NCBI RefSeq assembly: GCF_019145235.1
Contig: NZ_JAHSTV010000002.1
Span: forward strand, 124,001-188,000
DNA length: 64,000 bases
Direction of reading: 5' to 3'
From: Pseudomonas farris
GTDB lineage: Bacteria > Pseudomonadota > Gammaproteobacteria > Pseudomonadales > Pseudomonadaceae
The position numbers and the translations under genes are program-made. Positions 1 to 8,579 of this stretch are shown here, in pieces. The notes below the pieces were generated by a model. That model was not told the DNA's origin, searched no databases, and was given only the letters and a program-made list of their open reading frames with translations. The stretch's first letter is position 1. Each line of letters begins with the position of its first letter.

Positions 1-1
1 A

Positions 2-760
2 GCGCAGGGCCAACGGGTGTCGTTGTCTCAGATCGGGACGGTGGATATCCGAATGGAAGAGCCCATCCTGCGGCGTCGTGACCGAACGCCAACCATCACC
101 GTACGTGGTGATGTGGCTGAAGGGCTTCAGCCTCCAGATGTTTCCAGCGCCGTGATGAAGCAACTGCAACCGCTTATTGAACAGTTGCCTAAGGGCTATC
201 GGATTGAATTGGCAGGGGCGATTGAGGAGTCGGGCAAAGCGAACAAGGCGTTGCTGCCGTTGTTCCCCATCATGATCGCGCTGACGTTGCTCACCATCAT
301 TCTTCAGGTGCGTTCGATGTCGGCAATGATGATGGTGTTCGCCACGGCGCCTCTGGGACTGATTGGCGTGGTGCCGATGCTTCTGCTGTTCCAGCAACCC
401 TTCGGGATCAACGCGTTGGTGGGGCTGATTGCGCTGTCGGGAATTTTGATGCGTAACACGCTGATTCTCATCGGTCAGATTCACGCCAATAAGCAGGCCG
501 GCCTGTCCCCTTATGACGCAGTGGTCGAAGCCACTGTGCAGCGAGCCAGGCCCGTCATTCTCACGGCGCTCGCGGCGATGCTGGCGTTCATCCCGCTGAC
601 CCATTCGGTGTTTTGGGGAACGCTGGCCTACACCCTGATCGGAGGTACGTTTGCTGGCACTGTGCTGACATTGGTGTTCCTGCCTGCGATGTACGCCCTC
701 TGGTTCAAGATCAAACCTGACACCTCACAGGAGGCCTCGACCGCCGTAAATCCTGCCTGA
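2..760 (+). CDS. RND efflux permease, C-terminal fragment
   Basis: The reading frame is open from the left edge of the window, so this is the 3' end of a longer gene. The about 252 residues seen match the last part of an inner-membrane RND pump of the AcrB/MexB/CzcA type. A periplasmic stretch is followed by several long hydrophobic helices, including LFPIMIALTLLTIILQVRS, the GINALVGLIALSGILMRN segment, and the conserved RARPVILTALAAMLAFIPL loop and helix. Such pumps work as trimers driven by protons, with a membrane-fusion protein and an outer-membrane channel, which would be encoded upstream and outside the window. Substrate cannot be told from this part. The internal GTG at 17 is not a likely start because homologous sequence continues upstream. 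Confidence 0.93.
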   Translation, partial: AQGQRVSLSQIGTVDIRMEEPILRRRDRTPTITVRGDVAEGLQPPDVSSAVMKQLQPLIEQLPKGYRIELAGAIEESGKANKALLPLFPIMIALTLLTIILQVRSMSAMMMVFATAPLGLIGVVPMLLLFQQPFGINALVGLIALSGILMRNTLILIGQIHANKQAGLSPYDAVVEATVQRARPVILTALAAMLAFIPLTHSVFWGTLAYTLIGGTFAGTVLTLVFLPAMYALWFKIKPDTSQEASTAVNPA

Positions 761-783
761 TCGAGCAACGAACGCACCGCTGG

Positions 784-1263
784 TTAACGCTTCAGAGCCG
801 CTTCGATCGCCGCGATGTCGATCTTTTTCATCCCCATCATGGCGTCGAACGCGCGCTTGGCTGCCGCTCGATCAGGATCGGTTATCGCGGCGGTCAGAAC
901 GCGTGGTGTGATTTGCCACGACAGTCCCCACTTGTCCTTGCACCAGCCGCATGCACTTTCCTGGCCGCCGTTTCCGACAATCGCGTTCCACAAGCGGTCT
1001 GTTTCAGCTTGGTCGTCGGTGGCAACCTGGAACGAGAAAGCCTCGTTGTGCTTGAACGCCGAACCTCCGTTCAGCCCGAGACAAGGGATGCCCATCACCG
1101 TGAACTCGACCGTCAAGACATCGCCCTGTTTGCCCGCCGGATAGTCGCCAGGCGCGCGAAGGACAGCTCCCACAGTGCTGTCCGGGAACGTATCGGCGTA
1201 GAACTTCGCCGCGTCCAACGCGGTGCCGTCGTACCAGAGACAAATCGTGTTCTTGCTGATCAT
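784..1263 (-). CDS. VOC-fold (PhnB/glyoxalase-like) protein
   Basis: A 159-residue protein of the PhnB-like branch of the vicinal-oxygen-chelate superfamily. Signs are the opening ISKNTICLWYDGTALDAAKF, FYADTFPDS, the central LGLNGG and FSFQVATDD strands, and the CGWCKDKWGLSWQITP segment typical of this family. The start at 1263 was chosen because a CTGGAG ribosome site lies 8 to 13 bases upstream; an in-frame start ten codons earlier lacks one. It ends 23 bases after the convergent pump gene. Members are small cytoplasmic proteins with poorly known substrates, so no reaction is assigned. Confidence 0.88.
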   Translation of the reverse strand: MISKNTICLWYDGTALDAAKFYADTFPDSTVGAVLRAPGDYPAGKQGDVLTVEFTVMGIPCLGLNGGSAFKHNEAFSFQVATDDQAETDRLWNAIVGNGGQESACGWCKDKWGLSWQITPRVLTAAITDPDRAAAKRAFDAMMGMKKIDIAAIEAALKR

Positions 1264-1499
1264 CTTGGTTCTCCAGAATTGGGACTGATGCATGCATTCT
1301 AGTAGCGTAGGCAGCCGGACAATTTTGGCAACTTGTGTACCTTGGGAGGGCGCGCACGCCGTAGATGGCCGGATGCGTACGTCGACGTCCCTAACGGCTG
1401 CGGCTTTAACAACAGGCCACCTTGCTTATGGCCCCAAGGTAGCTTTAATAAATGGTGATCTCCCTGAGCAACATTTGTTCCGTTCGAAAGGAGCAGAAA

Positions 1500-1982
1500 A
1501 TGTACAAATTAAGAGTCTTTGTGGCGTCAAGCGCGCTCACACTCGCCGCATTCATGACGTTACCCGTGTCGAGCGCTGAGCAACCGATGGCGGGCCACAT
1601 ATCGGTTCTACCCTCCGATCTCAAATGGTCTGATGCGCCATCGGTCGCGCCTGGCGCCCAAATCGTAGTCATTGAAGGCGACCTGAAAACTGCAGATCCG
1701 TTTACCTTTCGGCTCAAGCTACCGGCCAACTCTAAAATAGGTGTCCATACTCACCCGGTAGTGGAACGTGTCACCGTAATTTCCGGCACTTTTCACCTGG
1801 GAGTCGGCGACAAATTTGACCCCGCCAAAACCAGGGCCTACACGCCGGGCGGTATCACGATCATGCCTGTTGGTATGCCGATGTATGTATTCACCCAAGA
1901 AGAAACTGTCGTGCAGATCCATGGGACCGGCCCGTGGGGTATCAATTTTCTCAATCCAGCGGATGACCCCAGGAAGAAGTGA
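1500..1982 (+). CDS. secreted small cupin protein
   Basis: A 160-residue protein with an N-terminal signal peptide (MYKLRVFVASSALTLAAFM, cleavage probably near VSSAEQ) followed by one cupin barrel. The metal-site motif is visible as GVHTHPVVERVTVISGTFHLGVGD, with a second conserved block around GGITIMPVGMPMYVFTQEET. Start 1500 has AGGAG 7 bases upstream; the longer frame from 1452 would bury the signal peptide. Likely periplasmic. Secreted single-cupin proteins of this kind have no general assigned reaction. It stands alone, with no operon partner within 300 bases. Confidence 0.82.
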   Translation: MYKLRVFVASSALTLAAFMTLPVSSAEQPMAGHISVLPSDLKWSDAPSVAPGAQIVVIEGDLKTADPFTFRLKLPANSKIGVHTHPVVERVTVISGTFHLGVGDKFDPAKTRAYTPGGITIMPVGMPMYVFTQEETVVQIHGTGPWGINFLNPADDPRKK

Positions 1983-2363
1983 CCTTATCTACCTGAGATT
2001 CCGACCAACACGCAGGTGCATGGGAGAGCACACGCGCCAGCCCCTGCGACCAATCTGATTTATTCCCTGACTGCACGCATTGAATGAAATCAATGCTGGT
2101 TCTCTTGAGTTCGGTTGCAACCCGAAGCGACCGGAGCTCTTCAACCCAGACTGACTGTCGCTCCCGGAGCCTGGGGCGGTGAGGAGACGTTCCCGGGTGC
2201 CCGATGATGGCCGAAAACTGCCGAGCATCGAGAACAATCGCCATTGTCAGGGCCATCGCAAATCAGTCCGCCAAACGGAGCCAAGGGCAGGCGCAACACC
2301 GTCTAATCTGAGGAGTACGCGAGCACAAACATGCCTCACGCCTCTTGCTACAGGGGAAACGGG
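1983..2363. other. 381-base gap without a supported gene
   Basis: No convincing gene is seen between the cupin and the lipoprotein gene. Open frames exist on both strands (for example 1951-2256 on the minus strand) but they lack a ribosome site, overlap the cupin gene and show no recognisable domain. No strong hairpin or promoter was found by eye. Confidence 0.5.
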
Positions 2364-2660
2364 ATGACCGGAACAACAGCGTGCCAATGCTCGTCATGGG
2401 TCCTACTCTCCCTGCTAACCATCAACCTGGTGCTGACGAGTGGATGTTCAGGCAAAGCTGCCACTCGCTATTCGGCCTCAAACATAGGCTCAAGTTGCTA
2501 TGCAAAAGCGTTACCCACTGCCGGCGAGGGTGGCCTGGCGTGGGGTTCCACCTTGAACATGGCTCGCGAAAAATCCCTGATTAATTGCATACGCTATGCC
2601 GGCCGATCCGGTGGCACGCCGGATACCTGTGAAGTCGTGTTGGCTGAGTGCAAAAATTAG
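2364..2660 (+). CDS. small putative lipoprotein
   Basis: A 98-residue protein with a hydrophobic N-terminal segment (WVLLSLLTINLVLTSGC) ending in a lipobox-like LTSGC, which suggests lipid attachment at Cys28 and an envelope location. The mature part carries several cysteines (SSCYAK, LINCIRYAG, DTCEVVLAEC) that could form disulfides. No family was recognised. The start at 2364 places the signal sequence correctly; the GTG or ATG codons upstream add a tail of no clear meaning. A strong intrinsic terminator follows the stop codon directly, which supports this being a real transcription unit. Confidence 0.65.
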   Translation: MTGTTACQCSSWVLLSLLTINLVLTSGCSGKAATRYSASNIGSSCYAKALPTAGEGGLAWGSTLNMAREKSLINCIRYAGRSGGTPDTCEVVLAECKN

Positions 2661-2695
2661 AAAACGGCTCGTTGGATGGAGCGAGCCGTTTTTGT
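2661..2695 (+). terminator. intrinsic terminator after lipoprotein gene
   Basis: AAAACGGCTCG and CGAGCCGTTTTT form a GC-rich stem around a loop of about 10 bases and end in a T run on the plus strand. It begins directly after the TAG of the lipoprotein gene. The A run on the other side means it could also stop transcripts coming from the right. Confidence 0.85.
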
Positions 2696-2737
2696 GACGG
2701 TGCTTATCGGAGGAAGTGCACGGATGTCAGACCGGAT

Positions 2738-3802
2738 TCAAAGGTGATCCGCATCAATCACAGCCTTGGCGAACGCCTGCGGATCTTCCTGCGGCAGGTT
2801 GTGGCCGATGCCGCCGTTGATCAGCCGGAACTCGTATTTGCCGGTGAAGCGCTTGGCGTAATCCTCGGGGGCAGGGTGCGGCGCGCCGTTGGCATCGCCT
2901 TCAAGGGTGATGGTCGGCACGCTAATGGAAGGCGCCGTAGCCAGTTTCTGCTCTAGCGCTTCATATTGACTCTCGCCTTGAACCAGCCCCAGGCGCCAGC
3001 GGTAGTTGAATACGGTGATGTCGACATGGTCGGGGTTCTCCAGAGCCTTGGCGCTGCGGTCGAAAGTGGCATCATCGAACACCCATTTCGGCGACGCCAG
3101 TTGCCATATCAACTTGGCGAAGTCGTGGGTGTTTTTCTCGTAGCCGGAGCGACCGCGGTCGGTGGCGAAGTAAAACTGATACCACCATTGCAACTCGGCC
3201 TTGGGTGGCAGCGGGTTCTTGCCGGCCGCTTGGTTGCCGATCAGATAGCCGCTGACAGAGACCAGCGCCTTGACCCGTTCTGGCCACAGCGCCGAGACGA
3301 TGTCGGCCGATCGCGCGCCCCAGTCATAGCCACCGAGTACGGCCTGTTTGATCTTCAGCGCATCCATAAAGTCGATGACGTCACTTGCCAGCGCGGCCGG
3401 CTGACCATTGCGAACGGTTTTATCGGACAGAAAATGCGTATCACCGTAGCCACGCGCATACGGCATCAGCACTCGATAGCCCTTTGCTGCAAGCAATGGC
3501 GCGACCTCGTCATAGCTGTGAATGTCGTACGGCCAGCCGTGCAGAAGAATGACTACTGGTCCATCGGCCGGGCCTGTTTCGGCGTACGCCACGTTCAACA
3601 GTCCGGCGCTGACATGCTTCAGCGGGCCGAACGGGGAGGGTGCCGCATGAGTGGCGTCGGCGCTGATCGCGTCTGGCGGCACAGCTGCGGTCGTTTGTGC
3701 GTGGGCCGCACCGAGAGCGCTGAACAGGGTGAGCGCGAGGATCGATGAGCCGACCAGACGGCGGCGAGTTTTGCCGGTTTTGTTCTGCAGTGCCATCTTC
3801 AT
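2738..3802 (-). CDS. exported epoxide-hydrolase-like alpha/beta hydrolase
   Basis: A 354-residue alpha/beta-hydrolase of the epoxide hydrolase / haloalkane dehalogenase group. The oxyanion loop is HGWPYD (residues 88-93), the nucleophile elbow is GGYDWG with Asp160, and the base is the His of GIGHNLPQE near residue 334; an Asp rather than Ser nucleophile points to this branch. The N-terminus (KTRRRLVGSSILALTLFSALGAAHA in total) has a twin-arginine-like start, a hydrophobic stretch and an AHA cleavage site, so export, perhaps through Tat, is likely. It stands alone. The substrate is not predictable; the alternative is a haloalkane dehalogenase-like enzyme. Confidence 0.88.
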   Translation of the reverse strand: MKMALQNKTGKTRRRLVGSSILALTLFSALGAAHAQTTAAVPPDAISADATHAAPSPFGPLKHVSAGLLNVAYAETGPADGPVVILLHGWPYDIHSYDEVAPLLAAKGYRVLMPYARGYGDTHFLSDKTVRNGQPAALASDVIDFMDALKIKQAVLGGYDWGARSADIVSALWPERVKALVSVSGYLIGNQAAGKNPLPPKAELQWWYQFYFATDRGRSGYEKNTHDFAKLIWQLASPKWVFDDATFDRSAKALENPDHVDITVFNYRWRLGLVQGESQYEALEQKLATAPSISVPTITLEGDANGAPHPAPEDYAKRFTGKYEFRLINGGIGHNLPQEDPQAFAKAVIDADHL

Positions 3803-4034
3803 GGTGATGTCTCCGTTGCAAGCCGTTGGTCAGGGGTTCTGGGTGATCCCCTTCAAACCTGGCTTGCATTTGAACGCGGCGACGTATCTGGCCTGTGTCG
3901 AATCGCAGGCCAGGTGAAAACCCATGTATCAAGCTGCTAGCCAGACACACTGAGATACACAGCGGAGCAGCAGAATCAACGACGCCGACAAAAGGACAGA
4001 TCGACCCAGTCTTGAGCCGATCTATCAATGCCGG

Positions 4035-4553
4035 TTAGAAGTGCCAATTATCAGCGTGAACGACACGACAGAATGGGCCCGCCAGGGTTGCATTGTGATG
4101 AGCGACGATATTTTCGGCCTTCAACGCAGGAGTGTCGGTGCAGGTATGCCCATCGGCGATCAGCACTGCATCGAACCCAAGATCCCGTGCAGCGCGGCAG
4201 GTGCTGTCGACACAATACTGGGTCTTCATGCCGGCAATAACCACGCCTTGAGATCCACAAGCTTTTAGCCGATCGGCCAGGTCAGTCATGGCGAAAGCGT
4301 TGGGTCGGCTTTTTTCGAAGATCACTTCGTCGCCTTGTAGCAGGAGTTCCTGCACCAGTTGTGTCAACGGGCTTCCAGGTTCGATAGGCGAGCCAGGCGG
4401 ACCTACGTGGCGAGCAAGAAAAACTGGCGCGCCTGCTTTCCGGGCTTTGCTCAGCAGGCTATTCAAAGTGTTCAGCAACGCTTCGCCAGCCCATGGTTTA
4501 TCCGGGTCATGAAACAATCCAACCTGCATATCGAGAATCAACAGTGCATACAT
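4035..4553 (-). CDS. isochorismatase-family cysteine hydrolase
   Basis: A 172-residue cytoplasmic enzyme of the cysteine hydrolase superfamily. The catalytic triad is in place: Asp8 in LLILDMQ, Lys81 in FEKSRPNAF and Cys114 in GMKTQYCVDST. The family hydrolyses amides or isochorismate (nicotinamidase, N-carbamoyl hydrolases, isochorismatase). The length agrees with the compact single-domain members. There is no partner gene that would fix the substrate. Confidence 0.9.
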   Translation of the reverse strand: MYALLILDMQVGLFHDPDKPWAGEALLNTLNSLLSKARKAGAPVFLARHVGPPGSPIEPGSPLTQLVQELLLQGDEVIFEKSRPNAFAMTDLADRLKACGSQGVVIAGMKTQYCVDSTCRAARDLGFDAVLIADGHTCTDTPALKAENIVAHHNATLAGPFCRVVHADNWHF

Positions 4554-4592
4554 AGTGCTTTTCCTTGCGTTTGGACCAGCGACACAAGGGCA

Positions 4593-4628
4593 AAAGAAAA
4601 GGCCCTATCCATCACTGGCGGGCCTTTT
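4593..4628 (-). terminator. probable terminator for the SYLF gene
   Basis: AAAAGGCC (4597-4604) and GGCCTTTT (4621-4628) form a stem. On the minus strand the right arm is followed by TTTTCTTTT, which fits an intrinsic terminator for the transcript coming from the SYLF gene. The loop of 16 bases is rather long. Confidence 0.5.
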
Positions 4629-4787
4629 GAAGTTCGTGCGTTATTGGCTCACGACACCTCTCACGACCCGCCTCGGGCGGTCGTGGTAGTGGTGGTCGAG
4701 GCAATGCGTGGCTGATTCATAGAGTTGACATTATCTGCACGGTGACTGGTTGGCAAGAGGGCGCATCCATGCGCCAAACGACTAGTC

Positions 4788-5348
4788 TTAGCGCTTGATC
4801 AGGGAAATCTTGGTGCCTTCGATGCTGATCCCGGCCATTAACCCCTGCTGGTCGAAAATGAACGCGTAGGCATCATCCTTCACTGTCGTGCTGGACAGAT
4901 TCTTCGCCACCCCTTCGTCAACCATTACAACGGTGGGTCCTACGCCAATTTCCCAACCCTTGGTTTTACGGACATAGTCCACGGCTTTGTCGGTCATCAG
5001 GAAAACCGCATAGCCATACGACTGGGCGCCTGCTTGCAGCCCCCAGGACCCGGTTACGGAGTTGTAATAATTCTCTACTTTCTTGCCCTCCAACAACACA
5101 CCTTCGCCATAGCTGCCGCCAAACACAAGGCCCGCCTTGATGATTTTCGGGAAGACAAGAATCGCTTTGGCTTTATGCGAAATGGATTCGGCAAATGGGG
5201 TGGACTTGTAGAGAGTTTGCAACGCTTGCCGAGAATCGACATCTAGATCCTCGGCAGTTGCCGCACCTGCAGTGTTCAAGAAGCTGGCTGATGCCAGTGA
5301 GGCTGTCGCAAGGACGATCGATAGGAAGAACCGCATTGACTGAGTCAT
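4788..5348 (-). CDS. exported SYLF-domain (YSC84-like) lipid-binding protein
   Basis: A 186-residue protein with a signal peptide (MTQSMRFFLSIVLATASLAS, cleavage near AGA-AT) and then a SYLF/YSC84 domain. Typical stretches are KAKAILVFPKIIKAGLVFGG, YGEGVLLEG, SWGLQAGAQSYGYAVFLMT and GVGPTVVMVDEG. SYLF domains bind phosphoinositides in eukaryotes; in bacteria these are exported, lipid-associated proteins of unclear role. Start 5348 is preceded by GGAGTACT; the start eight codons further up has no such site. Confidence 0.9.
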   Translation of the reverse strand: MTQSMRFFLSIVLATASLASASFLNTAGAATAEDLDVDSRQALQTLYKSTPFAESISHKAKAILVFPKIIKAGLVFGGSYGEGVLLEGKKVENYYNSVTGSWGLQAGAQSYGYAVFLMTDKAVDYVRKTKGWEIGVGPTVVMVDEGVAKNLSSTTVKDDAYAFIFDQQGLMAGISIEGTKISLIKR

Positions 5349-5663
5349 TTTAGTACTCCAATACGGGAGCATTGGATGTGAGCAGCAGTCAGCACCTGCC
5401 TTCGGCAGAAATCCGAGCCTGCTGAAATTATCCCGCGCACCCTTAAGTGTGTGAGCTACTGGCTTCGCCCTTGAATGAAGCAGGCCAGAGGCCTTTGAAC
5501 ATTGGCGACGTCATCACCTGCTTTGACCTCTGTGTATCAGCCGGGTTCGTTGTCAGAAACTGCGACGGCCGAAAGTAGATACTGTTAGTTCTGTGTAATG
5601 TTGAAATGCTAAAGCGTCACGCAATGGCGCCGTCGTGCCGCTTGATTTCAGAGGAGATGCAGC

Positions 5664-6056
5664 ATGGACCGATTTACTGGTGGTTGCCTGTGCGGCAACG
5701 TCCGAATTGAGGCGTCGGGACGCCCATACCGGGTCGGCCTTTGTCACTGTCTCGACTGCCGCAAGCATCATGGGGCTCTTTTTCATGCCTCGGCAGTGTT
5801 CCCTCAGGATGCGGTGACGATCGATGGCGAAACACGCGACTACGCCGGACGGTTTTTTTGTCCCCGCTGCGGCTCGTCCGTTTTCGCGCGCACCGGCGAC
5901 GAAATCGAAGTGAACCTGGGATCCTTGGATGCCCCTGACCAACTGATGCCAACCTACGAAAGCTGGATTGTCCGTCGCGAATCCTGGTTGCCGCCGTTTC
6001 CGCTCATGCGACGATACGAGCGCGATCGTGACGCTACGGGTCGCTTTGAGGAGTAG
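5664..6056 (+). CDS. GFA/CENP-V-family zinc protein
   Basis: A 130-residue protein of the glutathione-dependent formaldehyde-activating (GFA) family. The zinc ligands are clear: Cys8 and Cys10 (GGCLCGNV), Cys27, Cys29 and Cys32 (CHCLDCRK) and Cys66 and Cys69 (FCPRCGSSVF). Cytoplasmic. The family is named for activation of formaldehyde with glutathione, but most bacterial members have no tested function. A GAGGAGATG ribosome site lies just before the start. Confidence 0.92.
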   Translation: MDRFTGGCLCGNVRIEASGRPYRVGLCHCLDCRKHHGALFHASAVFPQDAVTIDGETRDYAGRFFCPRCGSSVFARTGDEIEVNLGSLDAPDQLMPTYESWIVRRESWLPPFPLMRRYERDRDATGRFEE

Positions 6057-6347
6057 GTCACATGAACACCATTGGCGTTCAACGCGCCAAACGCATACTC
6101 GATTTCGAGAATCGAGCCCTCAATATCGGGCAATGGCAACGTGACGAAGTTGCCGAAGCTGTCCGGCCGCTTCGAGACCAGGCCGTTGCTGAAGAGGGGC
6201 ACTTCGGTCGTGCGGCCATTCTGGAACTGTCGCGCGGTCGCGGTGGAACATCAGAATGAAACCTGGCCTCCCCGTGACACCAAAACGGTCAGCTAAATCC
6301 AATATGGTTATCTTCTTCAGGCCGCTTCCAGTACCGGATAGTGACTG
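6057..6347. other. gap with a possible gene remnant
   Basis: There is no intact gene. On the minus strand two overlapping frames (around 6203-6302 and 6062-6250) each read like coding sequence for a stretch: the first contains FILMFHRDRA and the second LVSKRPDSFGNFVTLPLP and EIEYAFGALNANGVHV. Joined by a frameshift they would give one protein-like reading, which may be the debris of a lost gene. No family was recognised. Confidence 0.3.
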
Positions 6348-7334
6348 TCAGGAGCAAACGGAGCCGATTTTTCTTATCGTGCTGGGTGGGTTATCGATTG
6401 AAATCAGGATGATACGAACAGCCATAACCACACCTACGAGAACGGCAGCAAGACCTGACGCTTCTAGAGGTGTTGGCAGCCGGCTGTGAAACAACAAGCC
6501 AAGTAGGGTGGCGAACAGCGATTCAAGGGAGATCAGTTGCCCAGAAAGCACCATGGGAAGGCGACGGGATGCTGCGTTCCACGCCCAGGCCCCGACGAGT
6601 GAGGACATTACCGCAATAACAAGGCCCCAGACGTACAGATGTCCTGCAAGGGAAATACGGAAACCAAGCGTTGGCAGCTTGAGGAGATCCAGCACCTGCA
6701 CAACCGGTAACAAGCACAAGGTGCCCATTCCGGCGCCTGCCATCATAAGGCCGGTCCAGATACCTGATGCATTGGCCGGGAGTTTCCCCAAGGCACCCTG
6801 ATTCAGCCAGCTGAATGTGAGCCACAAGACAACGGCGCTGATTGAAAAAACCAACCCCATCAGCCACGAACCGTCGCCTGTTACGGGTTGATTGATACTG
6901 CTGATGTTCGACAGCAAAAGCCCACCCGTCAAAAACGTCAGCGGTATCGTCAGTCTGCGCCATGGAAGCGTTTTTTTCGCAGCGTTGCTGAGCAGTGCCA
7001 ACAAGACTGGCACCATGCCAATAAACGCTGGAGTCAGCACGGGCCCGCCAAAAATGACACCGGCGGCAATACAGGTGCTGTAGCCGAGGTATCCGATCAC
7101 CCCCAGACTTGCGGCGAGAAACTGCTGATCGCGACGCAGGAACCGCAACTGGGCGCGACAGAGCACCATGACACTCAGGCCCAGCGCACCGGCGATCAGA
7201 AACCTGATGACCATCAAGTCGTAGATGCTGTAGGCGCCAGTGACGTAGGGCGCTACGAAATTCAGAGCCCAGCTCAGGGTCGCGACCACGGCAAGGGTCA
7301 CTCCGGCGATGATGTTTGAGTGAGCAATGGTCAT
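6348..7334 (-). CDS. EamA/DMT-family inner-membrane exporter
   Basis: A 328-residue membrane protein with ten hydrophobic segments arranged as two EamA repeats. The first runs from AGVTLAVVATLSWALNFV to about residue 140 and the second from about GSWLMGLVFSISAVVLWL to the end, including the SLVGAWAWNAASRRLP loop typical of these transporters. DMT members export amino acids, metabolites or drugs. It is divergent from a LysR gene 92 bases away, which probably controls it. The start is uncertain: 7334 (MTIAHSN) fits the family better than 7370, and neither has a strong ribosome site. Confidence 0.88.
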   Translation of the reverse strand: MTIAHSNIIAGVTLAVVATLSWALNFVAPYVTGAYSIYDLMVIRFLIAGALGLSVMVLCRAQLRFLRRDQQFLAASLGVIGYLGYSTCIAAGVIFGGPVLTPAFIGMVPVLLALLSNAAKKTLPWRRLTIPLTFLTGGLLLSNISSINQPVTGDGSWLMGLVFSISAVVLWLTFSWLNQGALGKLPANASGIWTGLMMAGAGMGTLCLLPVVQVLDLLKLPTLGFRISLAGHLYVWGLVIAVMSSLVGAWAWNAASRRLPMVLSGQLISLESLFATLLGLLFHSRLPTPLEASGLAAVLVGVVMAVRIILISIDNPPSTIRKIGSVCS

Positions 7335-7426
7335 CAGGCGTATCCACGAGGTATTCAACTCATGTTGCACAGCGTCAGGGGTATGCTACAAACGAGTTCT
7401 CGGTCCTGGATGCATAACGTCTGATT

Positions 7427-8335
7427 ATGAATACGCTTGGGAAGTCATTGCCGCCGCTTGCCAGTTTGCTGCCCTTCGAAGCGGCTGCTCGACTGGAAAG
7501 CTTTTCAAAGGCCGCCGATGAATTGCACATCACGCAAGCGGCGATAAGCCGCCAGATCCGCGGGCTTGAAGATAATCTGGGACTGAAGCTTTTTTGCCGG
7601 CGCAACCGCGCAGTCTTCCTGACGCAGGAGGGGCGTGAGCTAGGGCGCGTGGTGAGCACCGCATTGCAAAGTATCAGCGACAGTGCCGTCACTCTTCGTC
7701 AATCACCTCGCAAAAACCGTGTCGTTTTACTGTGTCAGTTGTGCGAAGCGTTCTATTGGTTAATGCCGCGCCTTTCGACGTTCCACCAGCAACACCCGGA
7801 AATCGAGATCCAGGTCGCGACATCCACCCGACCATTGACTGAATTCAATGACCATTTTGACGTGGCCTTACAAAGTACCGGACGCCCCAGTGGCTTGCAT
7901 GTTCTGGCGTTCACTGCCGCAGATGAGGTGTTTCCCGTGTGCAGCCCCCATTACCTGGCTGTCCGGCAATCACTGGAAATCAGCGATCTTCGCCTCCACA
8001 CGCTTTTACACCATCGCGCCACGCCGCCTCACTTGATGGAATGGGATAGCTGGCTGCAGGTGTTTGGGCAGACATTGGACGGTTATCCTCAGGGCTCCGT
8101 GTTTGATAGTTACCCCCTAATGCTTCAGGCCGCCGTCGAAGGACATGGAATTGCAATGGGGTGGCGCCGAACCGCCGAGAGGCTTATTGATAGCGGTGCG
8201 CTGGTGAGACCTTGCGCAGAAAGTGTTCCTTTACCTGATGCGATATCGGTTTTTAGACAACATGATGGGGAAGATCGGATCGAGGTGCGTGCGCTGATTG
8301 AGTGGCTTGCAGAGGAATTACGTAGTGAAAGCTGA
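7427..8335 (+). CDS. LysR-family regulator beside EamA exporter
   Basis: A 302-residue LysR-type regulator. The N-terminal winged helix-turn-helix is seen in LLPFEAAARLESFSKAADEL followed by HITQAAISRQIRGLEDNLG; the rest is the ligand-binding domain, of the GcvA-like group judging by the PPLASLLPFEAAARLESF opening. It is divergent from the EamA exporter, the usual layout for a regulator and its target. The effector is unknown. Confidence 0.93.
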   Translation: MNTLGKSLPPLASLLPFEAAARLESFSKAADELHITQAAISRQIRGLEDNLGLKLFCRRNRAVFLTQEGRELGRVVSTALQSISDSAVTLRQSPRKNRVVLLCQLCEAFYWLMPRLSTFHQQHPEIEIQVATSTRPLTEFNDHFDVALQSTGRPSGLHVLAFTAADEVFPVCSPHYLAVRQSLEISDLRLHTLLHHRATPPHLMEWDSWLQVFGQTLDGYPQGSVFDSYPLMLQAAVEGHGIAMGWRRTAERLIDSGALVRPCAESVPLPDAISVFRQHDGEDRIEVRALIEWLAEELRSES

Positions 8336-8477
8336 CTGCTCAATTCCCCTGTTTATGACGGGAGCGAAAGTCGCGCTCCTACGCAAATTTCAGGTTTGCT
8401 GACTAGCCAAACGCTGGCAGTTTTTACTAGCAACGCAGACTTCAAAACAGTGCATACGTTTTCACCCAGCCTGGGCC

Positions 8478-8507
8478 GATTGCTGCCCGTCACCAAGGGC
8501 AGCAATC
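8478..8507. terminator. hairpin between convergent LysR and mocB-like genes
   Basis: GATTGCTGCCC (8478-8488) and GGGCAGCAATC (8497-8507) make a perfect 11-base stem with an 8-base loop. It lies between two gene ends that face each other. There is no T run, so it may act as a Rho-assisted or mRNA-protecting structure rather than a classic terminator. Confidence 0.5.
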
Positions 8508-8579
8508 AAACTGCTTGAACGTCTGCGTTGCGTCATAACGCAATGAACAAAATCGACCAACCGCGCTACCGGTTTGACG

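Noticed and set aside
1951..2256. 101-residue minus-strand frame in the gap after the cupin gene
   Set aside because: No ribosome site, overlaps the cupin gene, and no recognisable domain.
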